NCBI RefSeq assembly: GCF_027270315.1
Contig: NZ_CP114413.1
Span: forward strand, 8,680,001-8,744,000
Source of the DNA: Streptomyces cinnabarinus
GTDB lineage: Bacteria > Actinomycetota > Actinomycetes > Streptomycetales > Streptomycetaceae
DNA: 64,000 nucleotides
Direction: 5' to 3'
In this document: positions 1 to 8,572 of the stretch, piece by piece
Layout of the letters: every line of letters begins with the position of its first letter
Position numbering within the stretch: position 1 is the stretch's first letter
Notes under the pieces: model-generated
Databases searched by the model: none
What the model saw: only the letters and a program-made list of their open reading frames with translations
What the model was told of the DNA's origin: nothing
Translations under genes and position numbers: made by a program

Positions 1-222
1 GGCCCGCGTCTCCGGGAACTCGTCGAGCAGCGGCTTGGCGGACTCGGGGTTCCTCGTGGCCACGGTCACCTGCGCTCCGGCGCCGGCGAGCGCCCGCACC
101 GTCTCGGCGCCGAGACCCGAGGAGCCTCCGGTGACGATCATCCGGCGGCCGCGCAGATCGACCCCGTCGAGCACCTCCGCGGCGGTGGCGCGCATTCCGA
201 ACGGAGTGGTTGTCAGCGTCAT
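1..222 (-). CDS. SDR-family oxidoreductase, N-terminal part (gene runs off the left edge)
   Basis: The 74 visible residues contain the Rossmann nucleotide-binding signature of short-chain dehydrogenases, TGGSSGLG (TGxxxGxG) at about residues 31-38, followed by a typical second strand ending in ATRNP, as in NADP-preferring members. The start at ATG 222 gives the usual lead-in of about 25 residues before the first beta strand. The catalytic Ser-Tyr-Lys lies outside the window, so the substrate cannot be guessed. The gene is read away from the DUF305 gene; the 165 bases between 222 and 388 hold its promoter. Confidence 0.85.
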   Translation of the reverse strand, partial: MTLTTTPFGMRATAAEVLDGVDLRGRRMIVTGGSSGLGAETVRALAGAGAQVTVATRNPESAKPLLDEFPETRA

Positions 223-310
223 GGCCTGTGTTCCTGCCTTCAGAAGGGGTGGTTGCTTCCTGGCTGGTGGCGCTCGTCGAGCAGCACTGCGTCGCGGCGC
301 CGTGGAAGTA

Positions 311-332
311 ACCATACACGGTGTTCAGACAC
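311..332 (-). promoter_or_regulatory. possible operator/promoter of the left-edge SDR gene
   Basis: GTGTTCAGACAC (321-332) has 4-base inverted arms GTGT/ACAC and lies next to a possible -10 on the minus strand (TATGGT, 311-316) about 90 bases before the SDR start. This is a small dyad of the kind bound by TetR or MarR-type proteins, but no regulator gene for it is visible in the window. Confidence 0.25.
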
Positions 333-387
333 GCTGACTGATGTAGCTGTGCGACTTCGGATCGCTACGCGAGGTGACCTCCTTCGG

Positions 388-972
388 TCAAGCGGACCCT
401 AGGCGTCGCCGGGCGTCGGCTGCGGACGTACCCGTGGCCAGGGCCGCCTTCTTCACTTCCTTGCTGGTGTCCGCCGTCCGCACGCTCGCCGCCAACTTCC
501 GTGCCTGGGCGAGATGTTCGAGCAGAGCGGAGCGCAACAGGCGGTCGAAGCGGGGGCCTTGGGCGGTCTCCAGGGCCCGCAGCTCCTGGGCGTTGACCAT
601 GCCGGGCATGTCGTGGCCCTCGTGCGGGTTGTCGTCCGGTACGCCGCCCTCGGTCAGCAGGGCTCGAAGGGTGGCCAGCTCCGAGCGGTGGTGCTCGGCG
701 ACGTCGGCCGCCCAGACCTTCAGGTCCGTACTGCCGCTCCGCTCCGGTGCGAGCTGAAGGATGTGCCGCGCCTGGTCGTCCATCGCGATCATGAGCTGTA
801 ACCACCCGATGTCGGCGGCAGTGAGTCCGCTGGGCGGGGCGCTCGTGCTCGCCCGACTCCCTGAGTCCGGACGGGACGGCTGCGGAGAACCCGCGCACCC
901 CGACACGGCGAGCGCGCACAGCAGAGCGGCGAGAAGGACCTTCTTCGGTCCGCCGGCCACGAAGTCTGTCAT
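388..972 (-). CDS. DUF305-family lipoprotein
   Basis: Exported protein of unknown function. The N-terminus has a lipoprotein signal with lipobox LAVSGC (Cys at about residue 26), so the mature protein should be lipid-anchored to the outer face of the membrane. The rest is a helical DUF305 (ferritin-like) domain with His/Met-rich segments, including HEGHDMPGM near residue 116, which suggests metal contact (inference). Start ATG 972 is preceded by AAGGAG. It lies 58 bases downstream of the DUF1996 gene on the same strand and is probably cotranscribed with it. A DUF305 plus DUF1996 pair is a recurring exported-protein arrangement, but neither function is known. Confidence 0.85.
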   Translation of the reverse strand: MTDFVAGGPKKVLLAALLCALAVSGCAGSPQPSRPDSGSRASTSAPPSGLTAADIGWLQLMIAMDDQARHILQLAPERSGSTDLKVWAADVAEHHRSELATLRALLTEGGVPDDNPHEGHDMPGMVNAQELRALETAQGPRFDRLLRSALLEHLAQARKLAASVRTADTSKEVKKAALATGTSAADARRRLGSA

Positions 973-1030
973 CGCTGCTCCTTGGCTCGATTGCCGTGCC
1001 GGGGCGACTTGATGGGTGAGAGGTCAGTGC

Positions 1031-1966
1031 TCAGGAGGGGTTGCCGTCCGCTCCGCACTTGACGATGACGTTGATGCAGTTGGTGACCCGGCGGGCGAGC
1101 TCGTTCTCGGGCCAGGCGTTGAAGAAGTCACCGTGCATCGTGTACCCGGGTCCGGATGCCAGCCGTAGCCCTTGAGTGCTCCCCGAGACCGGGTAGCGCA
1201 GCACCTGGCGGAGTTTCGGCACCGGCACCGGATGGCTGGCCGGGCATGCGCCGTTGACCGGGTAGGACATGTGGCTCTTGTGGTCGGGGGCGTCCAGGTC
1301 CGTGCCGTTCCAGCACTGCGGGAAGTCCAGGTAGGACTCCAGCATCGATCCCGCCGGACAGTTCACGAAGTCCTTCGAGGGATTGACCTCGCCGTGGTGC
1401 AGGCACGACCAACGAGCCACCGAGGTGGGGTCGTTGACGCCCGTGGCCTTGGCGTTGCCGGCCACGATCCGCAGTCCCAGCGGGAACGGCCGGATGCGCT
1501 GGATGATGTCGTCCCGCACGCCTTCACCCAGGTAGTAGAAGGTGGTGCCGGTGGGCTCCACGGGCTGATCGTTGCGGTACATCGTGGGCACCCAGTACGA
1601 CGACGTGTCCACCGCGGGACTGCAGGTGGACGACGAGCCCAGCAGCTCGGTGACATCGGTGTGCGCGTCCGTCGCCCGGCTGCCGAAGAAACTGTGCATG
1701 TGAGAGGCCCCGGGGAGGCCGGGGAAGACGATGGGATCGTCGGGGAGTCGGTGGCTGTACGGGCACTCGGCGAGGAACTCCGCTACGCGGACCACCTGGG
1801 CGGCCTGGGGAGCGGCGTTGAGCTCCGTGGCCTCGGTCGCGCTGCCGGGTGTGGCCGCGCCGCTGTACAAGGTGGCGAGCAGCAGGCCTAACGCCGCCAG
1901 GGCGGTGGACCAAGCGCGACGCCGACGGGGGCGGTCTGCGGGTGGGCGAGGAAAAGTCCTCAACAC
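1031..1966 (-). CDS. secreted DUF1996 protein
   Basis: A 311-residue exported protein. An Arg-rich N-region (RPPADRPRRRRAW) and a hydrophobic core at about residues 20-40 form a signal peptide. The mature part carries DUF1996 hallmarks: CPYSHRLPDDPIVFPG, HMHSFFG, the SYWVPTMY segment, and DFPQCWNG with the SHMSYPVNGACP segment near the C-terminus. The family occurs in actinobacteria and fungi and is of unknown function; some fungal members are annotated as WSC-associated wall proteins. The start is GTG 1966 with AGGAGGAG just upstream. It is the first gene of a likely two-gene unit with the DUF305 lipoprotein. The promoter region contains the tandem palindrome at 2001-2030. Confidence 0.85.
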   Translation of the reverse strand: MLRTFPRPPADRPRRRRAWSTALAALGLLLATLYSGAATPGSATEATELNAAPQAAQVVRVAEFLAECPYSHRLPDDPIVFPGLPGASHMHSFFGSRATDAHTDVTELLGSSSTCSPAVDTSSYWVPTMYRNDQPVEPTGTTFYYLGEGVRDDIIQRIRPFPLGLRIVAGNAKATGVNDPTSVARWSCLHHGEVNPSKDFVNCPAGSMLESYLDFPQCWNGTDLDAPDHKSHMSYPVNGACPASHPVPVPKLRQVLRYPVSGSTQGLRLASGPGYTMHGDFFNAWPENELARRVTNCINVIVKCGADGNPS

Positions 1967-2000
1967 AGCACTCCTCCTGAGGAAGTGGTGGGGGCTGACT

Positions 2001-2030
2001 CCCGGAACCGGTTCCGGAACCGGTTCCGGG
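2001..2030. promoter_or_regulatory. 30-bp perfect palindrome, likely LacI-family operator (two tandem sites)
   Basis: Two abutting copies of GGAACCGGTTCC (2004-2015 and 2016-2027), flanked by CCC and GGG, make a perfect 30-bp palindrome. Each copy has the AACCGGTT core with a central CG, which fits LacI-family operators. It sits 34 bases upstream of the DUF1996 start and 212 bases upstream of the LacI gene, so it could control either or both divergent genes. That the neighbouring LacI protein binds it is inference. Confidence 0.65.
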
Positions 2031-2241
2031 ATTGGCGCGAGTGAACGGCAGATGTCATGTCGTCGTCAATACTTCTCGTAGTGATTGGTACATTCCTGCG
2101 CCCGGATGCCTTCAACAAGTGACGTCACGACCGGTACGCCGCGCTGGTCCGCGAGCCGTGCGAGGGCGGACCGGAAGCTCGTCCGCGAGACCTCGACATA
2201 GGCTGTTGACGTCGCAGTAGTGCGCGGGGGGAAGGGGTGCC

Positions 2242-3243
2242 ATGCGGGTCACCATCGCCGACGTGGCTCGGATCGCCGGGGTGAGCAAGACCACCGTCTC
2301 GCGCGTGCTCAACACGCGTGACGAGGTGGACCATTCAACCCGGGCTCACGTCCGGGAGGTCATCGACCGGCTGGGGTACGTGCCGAGTTCCGGCGCGGTG
2401 GGGCTGGCCCGGGGGAGCAGCCGTACCGTCGGCATGCTGGTGCCCTCGCTGACCTGGCCCTGGATGGGGGAGGTCCTCCAGGGAGTCGTCGACACCGTCG
2501 AGGCGGCCGGGTTCGGCCTGTTGCTGTTCACCTGCAACCGGGGCGCTGACTCGGTCGAGCGGTTCACCAGCCAGGTCTCCGCGCGCGCCTTCGACGGACT
2601 GCTGGCGGTGGAGCCCGAGAACACCCTGGAGATGCTGGCGGCGCTGCACCGCAAAGGACTGCCGGTGGTACTGATCGACGATCGCGGTCGGCATCCCGAG
2701 TTTCCCCACGTCACCGCGGCGAACCACGAGGGCGGCGCCGCGGCGGCACGCCATCTGCTGGGCATAGGGCGGCGCAGGCCACTCGTGCTCACCGGGCCAC
2801 TGCGCTTCGGCTGCGTACGCGACCGGCTCGACGGCTTCGAACGCGCATACGTCGAAGGCGGCTGCCCCCTGGACCCCTCACTCGTCGTCGAAGGCGACTT
2901 CACCGAGGCCGACGGGCGCGAGACCGTTCACCGTCTGCTCGGCGAAGGGCGCGACTTCGACGCCGTGTTCGCGCACAACGACCTCGCGGCCGTCGGGGCA
3001 CTGTCAGCGCTGCGCGCGGCCGGCCGACGCGTCCCCGACGACGTGGCCGTCATCGGCTTCGACGACATTCCGATGGCCGCCCTGCTGCACCCCTCCCTCA
3101 CCACGGTCCGGCAACCGATGAGAACGATGGGCGAGACCGCGGCGCGCATGCTCCTCGCGCTGCTGACGGGTGAGGAGTTGGCCGAGCCGACCGCCGTGCT
3201 GTCGACCTCGGTCGTCATCCGCCAGTCCACGATGGGCACTTGA
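2242..3243 (+). CDS. LacI-family transcriptional regulator
   Basis: Standard LacI/GalR architecture and length (333 residues). The N-terminal HTH plus hinge helix is VTIADVARIAGVSKTTVSRVLN, followed by a periplasmic-binding-protein-like sugar domain that starts at about residue 60 (RTVGMLVPSL) and ends with the family pattern VIGFDDIPMAALLHPSLTTV. The effector is probably a sugar, but the binding residues do not tell which one. Start ATG 2242 follows a purine-rich GGGGGGAAGGGG. The gene is divergent from the DUF1996/DUF305 pair and has a 30-bp tandem palindrome in between, so regulation of that pair and/or itself is likely. Confidence 0.93.
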   Translation: MRVTIADVARIAGVSKTTVSRVLNTRDEVDHSTRAHVREVIDRLGYVPSSGAVGLARGSSRTVGMLVPSLTWPWMGEVLQGVVDTVEAAGFGLLLFTCNRGADSVERFTSQVSARAFDGLLAVEPENTLEMLAALHRKGLPVVLIDDRGRHPEFPHVTAANHEGGAAAARHLLGIGRRRPLVLTGPLRFGCVRDRLDGFERAYVEGGCPLDPSLVVEGDFTEADGRETVHRLLGEGRDFDAVFAHNDLAAVGALSALRAAGRRVPDDVAVIGFDDIPMAALLHPSLTTVRQPMRTMGETAARMLLALLTGEELAEPTAVLSTSVVIRQSTMGT

Positions 3244-3265
3244 CCACCGCCTGCTGCCGAGGCTG

Positions 3266-4210
3266 TCAGCCGGACCGGCCGAAGCTCACGGTACGCAGGC
3301 CGGGGGCGAAGCCATCGAAGGACTGTTCCCAGGACTCGTCAGGCCAGTGGTAGGTCACTCGCCCCTCGGAAGGTTCGTAGAGGGCGGTGTAGACCGTCCC
3401 CAACCCCTCGGCGTACGCGGACTGATACAGCGGCGGCTTCAGCATCGCCGCTACGTCCGTCCCCGCGGCGCGAATGGCTCTGAGCCGCTCCTGGGTGCGG
3501 GAGAACCGCTCCTGCTCGTCCGGCACCGGCAGATGCTGGTGGTTGGCGGCACAGGCGTCCGGTGTTTCGGACAACGGGATGTCGGGCCCCACGAACACCG
3601 TCGCGGCCCGCTCGCGGTCGACGAGCGTGACGTTCTGCGGGATGGCGACGGGTATCGTCCGCAGCTTGCCGATCGCCTCGTCGACGGTCTCGCAGGTCTC
3701 CAGGAGATAGCGCAGCACGATGAGGATCGCGAAGCCCGGCCCGTGCACGAACCGCCCGCCGAAGGTGAGCGAGACCGCCAGCCCGGCGTCGTTCATTCCG
3801 TCCAGCAGTCCCCAGCCGGCATCCTGCATTCCGATGACGGGCCGGAGAAAATGGGACGAGACGATGGTGCCTTCGCAATCGGCGGGGTCGAAGTCGTAGT
3901 TGCGCAGCAGAGTGCCGTTGCCGCCGATCTGAGTGCAGCCCGAGAAGAACGGCTTGATCGTCGCCAGCGTGAGGAAGGCTTCGCCCCCGGGCCGGTCCAA
4001 CTGGTCGGCGAGCCGGTCGAGTACCCGGACCAACTCCGGCATGTGGGCCTCGAACATCCGCCGAGCACGCGCCGCGCCCTCCGCCGTCCTGCCCTCCTCC
4101 GTCATCCAGCCTTCCGTCGCCGGCCACAGGGCCTGAGTATGAGCGGCCCAACGCCCGTCACTGCCGTCACCGACTTCGATGGCGCGAAAGGCCATCCGCT
4201 GCTGGCTCAT
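3266..4210 (-). CDS. C45-type autoproteolytic acyltransferase/hydrolase (Ntn hydrolase)
   Basis: A 314-residue Ntn-hydrolase-like protein of the C45/acyl-CoA:6-aminopenicillanate acyltransferase-like group. The likely nucleophile is C92 in the segment FFSGCTQI, preceded by about 90 residues that would be removed or rearranged on maturation if the protein self-cleaves like other C45 members. RNYDFDP and GLLDGMNDAGLAVSLTFGG are the usual conserved segments after the nucleophile. The substrate is unknown; amide bond hydrolysis or acyl transfer is the expected chemistry. ATG 4210 with AAAGGGAG upstream is preferred over an in-frame start 120 bases further up, because that stretch has no family similarity. 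It is convergent with the LacI gene. Confidence 0.75.
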   Translation of the reverse strand: MSQQRMAFRAIEVGDGSDGRWAAHTQALWPATEGWMTEEGRTAEGAARARRMFEAHMPELVRVLDRLADQLDRPGGEAFLTLATIKPFFSGCTQIGGNGTLLRNYDFDPADCEGTIVSSHFLRPVIGMQDAGWGLLDGMNDAGLAVSLTFGGRFVHGPGFAILIVLRYLLETCETVDEAIGKLRTIPVAIPQNVTLVDRERAATVFVGPDIPLSETPDACAANHQHLPVPDEQERFSRTQERLRAIRAAGTDVAAMLKPPLYQSAYAEGLGTVYTALYEPSEGRVTYHWPDESWEQSFDGFAPGLRTVSFGRSG

Positions 4211-4280
4211 GACTGGCGCTCCCTTTGGCTGTCGGGTGTGGCGGCAACGTTGCCAATTTCGCGGCCAATTCACCAGAGGG

Positions 4281-4748
4281 TTACTGAACGTCGGAGGACG
4301 CGAGCCGGACGAATTGTTGTACGGCGTCACGTGCTTGCTGGGCGAGTGCGTCGAATTCCGTCTCGTCGGGTGCTGTGTGCAACCTGGCCGTCAAATGGTG
4401 AGCATGTTGTGCGGCGTCGTTCGTCGTCGGGCCGCTCGCGATCAACTGGACCCGGAACAGCGCGTGGAGGGAACGGGCGCGAAGGCGGTACGACTCCATG
4501 CGCGCTTCGAAACAAGCCGGGCCGTCCGGGTCCTCACTGGTGCGGTGCCAGCGGTCGGCCTGACCCCGCCTGAACTCGGTCACCGCTCCGGCGAAGTCGC
4601 TGTACACCGTCATCCGCTCCGAGCGGAGCTGCTGTTGAGACGCGAACCTCTCGTTGCGTTCGGTAGCCCGGCGCTGAAAGAGCTGCGTCATGCCGACGCC
4701 GAGCAGTGTCCCCAGGACTGCGATCAAGGTCGAGAGAGCACCGTCCAC
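4281..4748 (-). CDS. small membrane-anchored protein of unknown function
   Basis: A 155-residue protein with one N-terminal membrane helix (about residues 5-20, LSTLIAVLGTLLGVGMTQLF). A highly charged, mostly helical cytoplasmic part follows (RRATERNERFASQQQLRSER and later). Similar small proteins with one helix followed by a charged domain are frequent in Streptomyces, with no assigned function. No catalytic motif is visible. It ends 70 bases upstream of the C45-type gene on the same strand and could be in the same transcript. Confidence 0.65.
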   Translation of the reverse strand: MDGALSTLIAVLGTLLGVGMTQLFQRRATERNERFASQQQLRSERMTVYSDFAGAVTEFRRGQADRWHRTSEDPDGPACFEARMESYRLRARSLHALFRVQLIASGPTTNDAAQHAHHLTARLHTAPDETEFDALAQQARDAVQQFVRLASSDVQ

Positions 4749-4832
4749 AGGAGCACAACACCACGAGATGTCACGGGCGACCAGACGGCCGGCAGACCCG
4801 TACCGGCCGAGCAGTGCCTCCGCCGCGCCCGT

Positions 4833-5645
4833 CTACGCTCTGGGCCGCCGCACGGACAGCACCACCGAACGCCGCTCCTGAACAGCTCCGGGAGTGCAGG
4901 CGGCGACGAAGATCTGTCTGTTGTCGTCGGCGACTGCCACCGCGGTGAGCTCGGCCCCCTGCCGGGCAGTCACCACCCGCCGGGTGGTGCCGCTGGCGGT
5001 GTTGACCGAGACCAACTCGTCGCTGGGCGTGCCCTCGGCCTCCAGCACGGCCCACAGGTGTCCTTGAGCGTCGTACTGAAGATCGCGCACCGTAGGGGCC
5101 CGCTCTGTCTGCGGCTCGGCGGAGATCTGCCGCAGGCCCTGTCCGGACAGTTCCTCGTCGGACCAGAGGAAGGCGGTCGCGGTGGGATCACCGCCGTGTT
5201 CGCGCAGCCGGATCAGATTTCCGGCGAGTGAGGGCATCGCGACTCCGGTGATCCGGGAACGGGAGCCACTGCCGGTGGCCTCGCATCCGACCGCACGGCG
5301 CGCGCCGAGCGCGCACACGACCTGGCGGGCCGTGGTACCGCTGCCGACCGCGATCCTGCCGGGGGGGGGCAGCGGCGTCGCGCCCGCCCCGTCCGCCGCG
5401 AGGCGCGTGCGGAGCAGCACGTCGGCCTGGTCCTCCCATCCGTTGGCGCGGATCAGCGGCCCCCGGCCGTACACCAGAGGCAGCCACTCGCCCCGGCCGT
5501 CCGGATACAGCCGGGCCACATGCAGCACCCCATGGTCGAGCGACCGTCCGGCTCGCTTGTCGCTGACTAATTTGTAGAGGTACTCGCCGTGCTCGCCGTC
5601 CCCGGTGTAGACGACGGCGCGGTTGTGTGAAGCGGTCTCGCGGCC
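4833..5645 (-). pseudogene. PhoX-like alkaline phosphatase remnant (DUF839), 5'-truncated
   Basis: The frame from about 5645 down to 4833 (some 270 residues) reads as the C-terminal part of a PhoX-type calcium-dependent phosphatase. Recognisable pieces are AVVYTGDGEHGEYLYKLVSD, a DHG...LHVARLYPDG stretch, NGWEDQADVLLRTRLAADGAGATP, and GNLIRLREHGGDPTATAF. PhoX proteins are usually about 600-700 residues; here the signal peptide and first half are missing, and the segments between the conserved blocks are shortened. The reading frame has no start codon with a good ribosome site; the GTG at 5528 lies inside the conserved core. It meets an equally truncated MFS gene head to head at about 5645-5650, suggesting a deletion that fused two broken genes. 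A run of nine G at 5361-5369 could be another decay point. Confidence 0.7.
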
Positions 5646-5648
5646 AGG

Positions 5649-6145
5649 CCAGCGATGCAGGTGTCCGTCGCCGCCTACGCGGTCGGACGCGGCACGCCGG
5701 ACGCGGCGGCACTGCTGTACTCGGCCTCCAACTGCACCAGTCTGGTGGGAGGCTGGGCCTACGGAGCATGGCGTGGGGACGGCTCACCCCGGCACCGTCA
5801 GGCCGCGGCCGCCGCCTGCCTCGCCCTCACAAGTCTCCCGCTGACCGTCCTCGACGCGCCCCTCGCGGTCGGCGCCACCCTCGCCCTGACCGGACTCGCC
5901 GTGCCGGTCCTGCTGATCCTCGCCTCCGTCCTCACCGAGTCATCGGTCCCACGCGCCGTCCTCACGCAGGCGTTCACCTGGGGCAACTCCGCCAGCGCGG
6001 CGGGATCGGCGGGCGCAGCGGCGCTGGCGGGCGAGTGGTGGACGCGGGCGGTGCGCACGGCGGCTTCGGTGTGGCGGGCGGGGCCGCGGTGGTGATGACG
6101 GTCTTGGCGCTCTGCGGTCTGCGGGGCTCCTCCGTGCGCCCATGA
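5649..6145 (+). pseudogene. MFS transporter remnant, 5'-truncated and frameshifted
   Basis: The readable protein starts inside a transporter (MQVSVAAYAVGRGTPDAAALLYSASN, then GGWAYGAWR), the pattern seen at the start of the second half of actinobacterial 12-helix MFS exporters. About four hydrophobic segments follow, ending in TWGNSASAAGSAGAAALAGE. Near 6035 the frame is lost: one reading continues as WWTRAV and stops at 6095. The natural continuation (VVDAGGAHGGFGVAGGAAVVMTVLALCG) is in another frame ending at 6145, so about one base is missing in GAGTGGTGG. Loss of the first half plus the frameshift make it non-functional. It abuts the truncated PhoX-like gene. Confidence 0.7.
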
Positions 6146-6168
6146 CCGCAATGGGCGGCCCGGGTTGC

Positions 6169-7668
6169 TCATGCCCCTTCGTGCGCGATGGCCTGCCGAT
6201 GGGAGAGAGCGATGCGTCGTCTGGCCGGATCGACGTCGAGGACCCTCACGACGAGCGGGTCGCCGACCTGGACCACGTCCTCGGGGTGGGAAACGGCCTC
6301 CTCGGACAACTCGGCGTTGTGGACGAGCCCTTCGAGTCCGTCCTCTCGGTCCTCGACACGGACGAAGGCACCGAACGGGACGAGTTTGGTCACGACACCG
6401 GTCACGACGTGGCCGACCTGCCCGGCGAACTGCTCCATCGGATCCGTGTCCAACGCCTTCAACGACAGCGACACACGCTCTCTCATCATGTCGACGTCGA
6501 GAACCTCGGCCGAGATCTCCTGTCCGACGCTCACGACGTCGGAGGGGTGACTGAAGCGCCTCCAGGACAGCTCCGTAATGTTGATCATCGCCGTGAAACC
6601 GCCGATGTCCACGAACGTGCCACCGAAGTCGGCGATCTCCTGGACCGTGCCGGTGACGGTCTGCCCCGGCCGGAGGGTCTTGAGAAAGGCCCAACTCCGG
6701 TCGCTGGGGGTCTGTTCGGTCCTCCACCGGGCCCGTAGCACGCCGTCACTGTCGGGCAGCACGGCCGTGAAGAGCGGGTGGCGTGAGTCGAGGGCCAGGG
6801 GCAGGGCGGCAGCGGCCCGAGCGCCCGCCACCCGGGCGGCCAGTGCGGCGTAGTCGGTTTCGTCGGCGACCGTGCTGGTGATCACCCCGTCCCCGTCCTC
6901 CCACACGAACTCCACCGAGCCGTCGTGGGGGAGCGCGGCGAGAACGGCCGCCACGTCGTCGGACAGGTCCGGCCAGACGGTCAGCATGGCGCGAGGGGTG
7001 AGCCTGGCGCGTACCGCGTCGAGGCCGGTCTCCGTGAGGCGGTGCCAGCGGGAGCCGTTGTCGACGTACCCCTCCTCCAATACGGCCGCCTCGCCCGTCA
7101 GGACGGACCAGTGCAAGCGGGCCCAGAAGTCCTCGTCGGCGGGGCGCTGTACGCCGGGCTCGTCCAAGTCCGGTTCGTAGGGCGATGCCTCCAGCCGTTC
7201 CGGGAAGAGGCCCAGTGCCCGGGTGCGTGCGAGGGCGCTCTCGCAGGGCCTGTCGGTCCTCACATACACGTACTGGTCCCACCCGACGTGCACGGCGAAC
7301 CGGTCCTCGGCCTCCAGACGGCACCACGCGCCGTGGTCGCGCAGCATGGCCCGCACCAGCTCCAGAGCGGTGGAGAGGGGGACCTCCGCGCCGTCGTGGA
7401 ATCCGGTGAGATCGGGCGGGAAGAGACCGAGCAGGCCGTGGCCTTCTACGGCCGGTTCCAGACCGAAGTGGGGGAAGCCGGTGATCTGCGGCTCGCGAAT
7501 GGCCAGACGGTCGATGCCTGAGGCCGCCGCGAAGGCGGCGACAGCCTCCAAGTAGGCCGACTCCGTTGCCCCGTGGTCGCTGGCGGTCTCCTCGGCGCCG
7601 ATGTATTCGCCGTGCTCGTCCCGGTCCGCGGGGTCGTACTTGGTGATCTGGTGGACGAAAGGCGGCAC
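6169..7668 (-). CDS. S1 RNA-binding-domain protein
   Basis: A 499-residue protein with an unassigned N-terminal two-thirds and two S1 (OB-fold) RNA-binding domains at the C-terminus. The first is about residues 333-405 (PGQTVTGTVQEIADFGGTF...) and the second about 415-490 (GHVVTGVVTKLVPFGAFV...). Such proteins are annotated as S1-like RNA-binding proteins in Streptomyces but are not ribosomal protein S1, which has four to six repeats. The N-terminal part starts PPFVHQITKYDPADRDEHG, a conserved opening in this actinobacterial family, with no recognised domain. GTG 7668 is chosen because AGGGAG precedes it and family similarity begins there. It faces the MFS remnant. Confidence 0.8.
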   Translation of the reverse strand: MPPFVHQITKYDPADRDEHGEYIGAEETASDHGATESAYLEAVAAFAAASGIDRLAIREPQITGFPHFGLEPAVEGHGLLGLFPPDLTGFHDGAEVPLSTALELVRAMLRDHGAWCRLEAEDRFAVHVGWDQYVYVRTDRPCESALARTRALGLFPERLEASPYEPDLDEPGVQRPADEDFWARLHWSVLTGEAAVLEEGYVDNGSRWHRLTETGLDAVRARLTPRAMLTVWPDLSDDVAAVLAALPHDGSVEFVWEDGDGVITSTVADETDYAALAARVAGARAAAALPLALDSRHPLFTAVLPDSDGVLRARWRTEQTPSDRSWAFLKTLRPGQTVTGTVQEIADFGGTFVDIGGFTAMINITELSWRRFSHPSDVVSVGQEISAEVLDVDMMRERVSLSLKALDTDPMEQFAGQVGHVVTGVVTKLVPFGAFVRVEDREDGLEGLVHNAELSEEAVSHPEDVVQVGDPLVVRVLDVDPARRRIALSHRQAIAHEGA

Positions 7669-7856
7669 ACTGCTCCCTGATCCCGTGACCTGGACGAGTT
7701 GGGCCGGAGTGACACCGCCCGAATCGCTTTGCGGGCACGAGGCTACTGGGGCGGTGCGGGGGACCGGACAGCCGGATGTGGAACGCCCGGACCACGGACG
7801 CTCCACATCCACGCGTCAGGCAGCCAGCCGTCGGATTGAGCGATCCGAGACGGTGA

Positions 7857-8180
7857 CTACTTGGGCTGCTCGCGACGATCGAGCACGTCGAAGTGCACTG
7901 ACTGCTTGTCGAAGTCCGAGAGCACTGCCTGCGCGGCCGCCGGCACGTGCGCCGTCTTGTAGTCCTCGCCCATGAACGCCCGTACGGAGTCGAGTGTGTC
8001 GAACCACATCAGGGTCATGAACTCGACGTCGTTCTCCCGTTCGCGTCGCACCAGGTCGATCGAGAGGAACCCCGGGATGCGCCGCGCCTCTATCCCGGGA
8101 ATGACCTGACCCCGGACGATGCGCTCGTACGCGTCGGCGTTCTCGTTCGTGGTCCAGCCCCGCCACATACGACAGATCAT
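7857..8180 (-). CDS. antibiotic-biosynthesis-monooxygenase (ABM)-type small protein
   Basis: A 107-residue ferredoxin-like alpha/beta protein of the dimeric ABM/Dabb superfamily. It opens with ICRMWRGWTTNENADAYERI, then IPGIEARRIPGFLSIDLVRR and EFMTLMWFDTLDSVRAFMG, the usual strand-helix-strand pattern. Members include cofactor-free monooxygenases and many stress proteins of unknown role, so the reaction cannot be stated. Start ATG 8180 is the first position where family similarity begins; the in-frame extension upstream is low-complexity. A 188-base spacer separates it from the S1-domain gene on the same strand. Confidence 0.7.
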   Translation of the reverse strand: MICRMWRGWTTNENADAYERIVRGQVIPGIEARRIPGFLSIDLVRRERENDVEFMTLMWFDTLDSVRAFMGEDYKTAHVPAAAQAVLSDFDKQSVHFDVLDRREQPK

Positions 8181-8572
8181 GTTCCGAGCGTATGGGTGCC
8201 CTGGCGGCCGGACAAGGTCTGTGATGATCGCTCCGGAGGCGGGAGAGTTCCCTGAAGCCGGGCGACACCTGCCAGGTGGGAATGGAGCGAAGCATGCCGC
8301 GGCCGTCGCCCGGGCCACGGGGACCGGCAACCACGCAGAGGGACTGCGACGTTGGACCCGCCTCACCCTCGAAAGCCGCCCCGCGTCAACTGACCGCACT
8401 GCCCGGCCCCGCCGCCCTGCCCGGTAGGTGCCACAACCGTGCGGCCGGAGCTCCGGCGCTGGTCAGCGCGCGCCCGTCGGCCGGTGCGCCCATCCCCCGA
8501 GTGCGGTAGCCAGTTACCGACGGCCCCTCTCAACTCCTGTGTGCGGATGGGCCGCATGGAAGGATGCCGTGC
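8181..8572. other. 392-base divergent intergenic region, no gene seen
   Basis: This lies between the ABM-type gene (minus) and the spermidine-synthase-like gene (plus). No open frame with family similarity or a ribosome site was seen. It contains a short hairpin GGGAGAGTTCCC (8239-8250 region) and a further pair CACCTGCCAGGTG (about 8267-8279), which could be leader structure, but I could not match it to a known riboswitch. Confidence 0.4.

Noticed and set aside
4833..5528. Treating the PhoX-like stretch as an intact small gene
   Set aside because: The GTG at 5528 lies inside the conserved core; the family needs several hundred more N-terminal residues.
8239..8300. Possible riboswitch (GGAGAG-like hairpin) before the spermidine-synthase-like gene
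   Set aside because: It has a GGCGGGAGAG start but lacks the conserved GCCGAAGGAGCAA-type block of glycine riboswitches and other known aptamers.
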